Part shown: in pieces, positions 6,206 through 6,287 of the stretch
Layout: the number at the start of each line of letters is the position of its first letter
Position numbering within the stretch: the first letter of the stretch is position 1
Made by a program: the position numbers and the translations under genes
Assembly: GCA_947259235.1 (NCBI GenBank)
Contig: CAMYLL010000168.1
Coordinates: forward strand, 1 to 6,287
Source: an uncultured Pseudodesulfovibrio sp.
GTDB taxonomy: Bacteria; Desulfobacterota; Desulfovibrionia; Desulfovibrionales; Desulfovibrionaceae
Length of the DNA stretch: 6,287 nt
Direction: 5' to 3'
Notes under the pieces: model-generated
Databases searched by the model: none
The model's input: only the letters and a program-made list of their open reading frames with translations
Told to the model about the DNA's origin: nothing

Positions 6206-6211
6206 CTCCTT
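6206..6211 (-). promoter_or_regulatory. Ribosome binding site of argS
   Basis: Read on the minus strand this is AAGGAG, followed by an A-rich spacer of 11 bases to the ATG at 6194. The spacing is a little long but there is no alternative start codon in between, and it favours 6194 over the upstream GTG at 6242. Confidence 0.65.
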
Positions 6212-6242
6212 CGGCAAAAGCTCGTGGAGCCCGCTGTAGCAC

Positions 6243-6258
6243 GATTGCCCCCGCAATC
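6243..6258. repeat. Perfect inverted repeat upstream of argS
   Basis: GATTGC (6243-6248) and GCAATC (6253-6258) are exact inverted copies around four C residues. The dyad lies about 50-65 bases before the argS start, close to where the promoter should be. A weak promoter-like TTGGAT overlaps its edge on the minus strand, with a poor -10 match. It may be an operator or a 5'-leader hairpin; no T-run supports a terminator. The rest of 6195-6287 shows no gene. Confidence 0.4.
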
Positions 6259-6287
6259 CAAGCGAAGAAGAGGAGGTCCCCCCGGTC

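Noticed and set aside
4981..6261. A 426-codon minus-strand frame and a 249-codon plus-strand frame (5451-6200) within argS
   Set aside because: Both overlap argS, whose frame contains all synthetase motifs; the alternatives are Arg/Gly-rich shadow translations.

Overview
This is a GC-rich bacterial window with five complete protein genes and one gene that is cut off at the left edge. The gene set and protein style suggest a deltaproteobacterium of the Desulfovibrio/Pseudodesulfovibrio type: an argS followed at once by a single-pass SPOR protein, a VUT-family queuosine precursor transporter, and a Tat-exported redox-lifestyle-style signal peptide. This assignment comes from recollection of related proteins, not from a search. 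The first ~220 bases do not fit it, because they encode part of a DUF1549 (PSCyt2) domain, which is typical of Planctomycetes and relatives.

Layout, left to right. 1-321 (+) is the C-terminal piece of a DUF1549-like protein that stops soon after the conserved block. 322-551 is a leader with no convincing gene. 552-2297 (+) is a bifunctional aspartate aminotransferase/aspartate 4-decarboxylase (AspD) preceded by a clear twin-arginine signal peptide. 2298-2431 holds a long GC-rich hairpin. 2432-3154 (+) is a YhhQ-type queuosine precursor transporter. 3155-3291 holds three successive hairpins, the last being a textbook intrinsic terminator. 3292-3696 (+) is a small, probably four-helix membrane protein without an assigned function. 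3697-3830 separates convergent genes and holds a strong stem-loop. 3831-4538 (-) is a SPOR-domain envelope protein, and 4551-6194 (-) is argS. These last two lie 12 bases apart in the order argS then SPOR, and are very probably one transcript. 6195-6287 is the upstream region of argS and contains a perfect short inverted repeat.

The plus-strand genes do not form an obvious pathway. They look like separate units, with hairpins between them. The minus-strand pair is a housekeeping operon joining arginyl-tRNA charging to an envelope/cell-division-type peptidoglycan-binding protein. I see no rRNA, tRNA, CRISPR array, insertion sequence or phage gene. The most notable points are the export signal on an otherwise cytoplasmic-type PLP decarboxylase and the taxonomically discordant, prematurely ended DUF1549 fragment. 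I did not find a clearly new multi-gene system.
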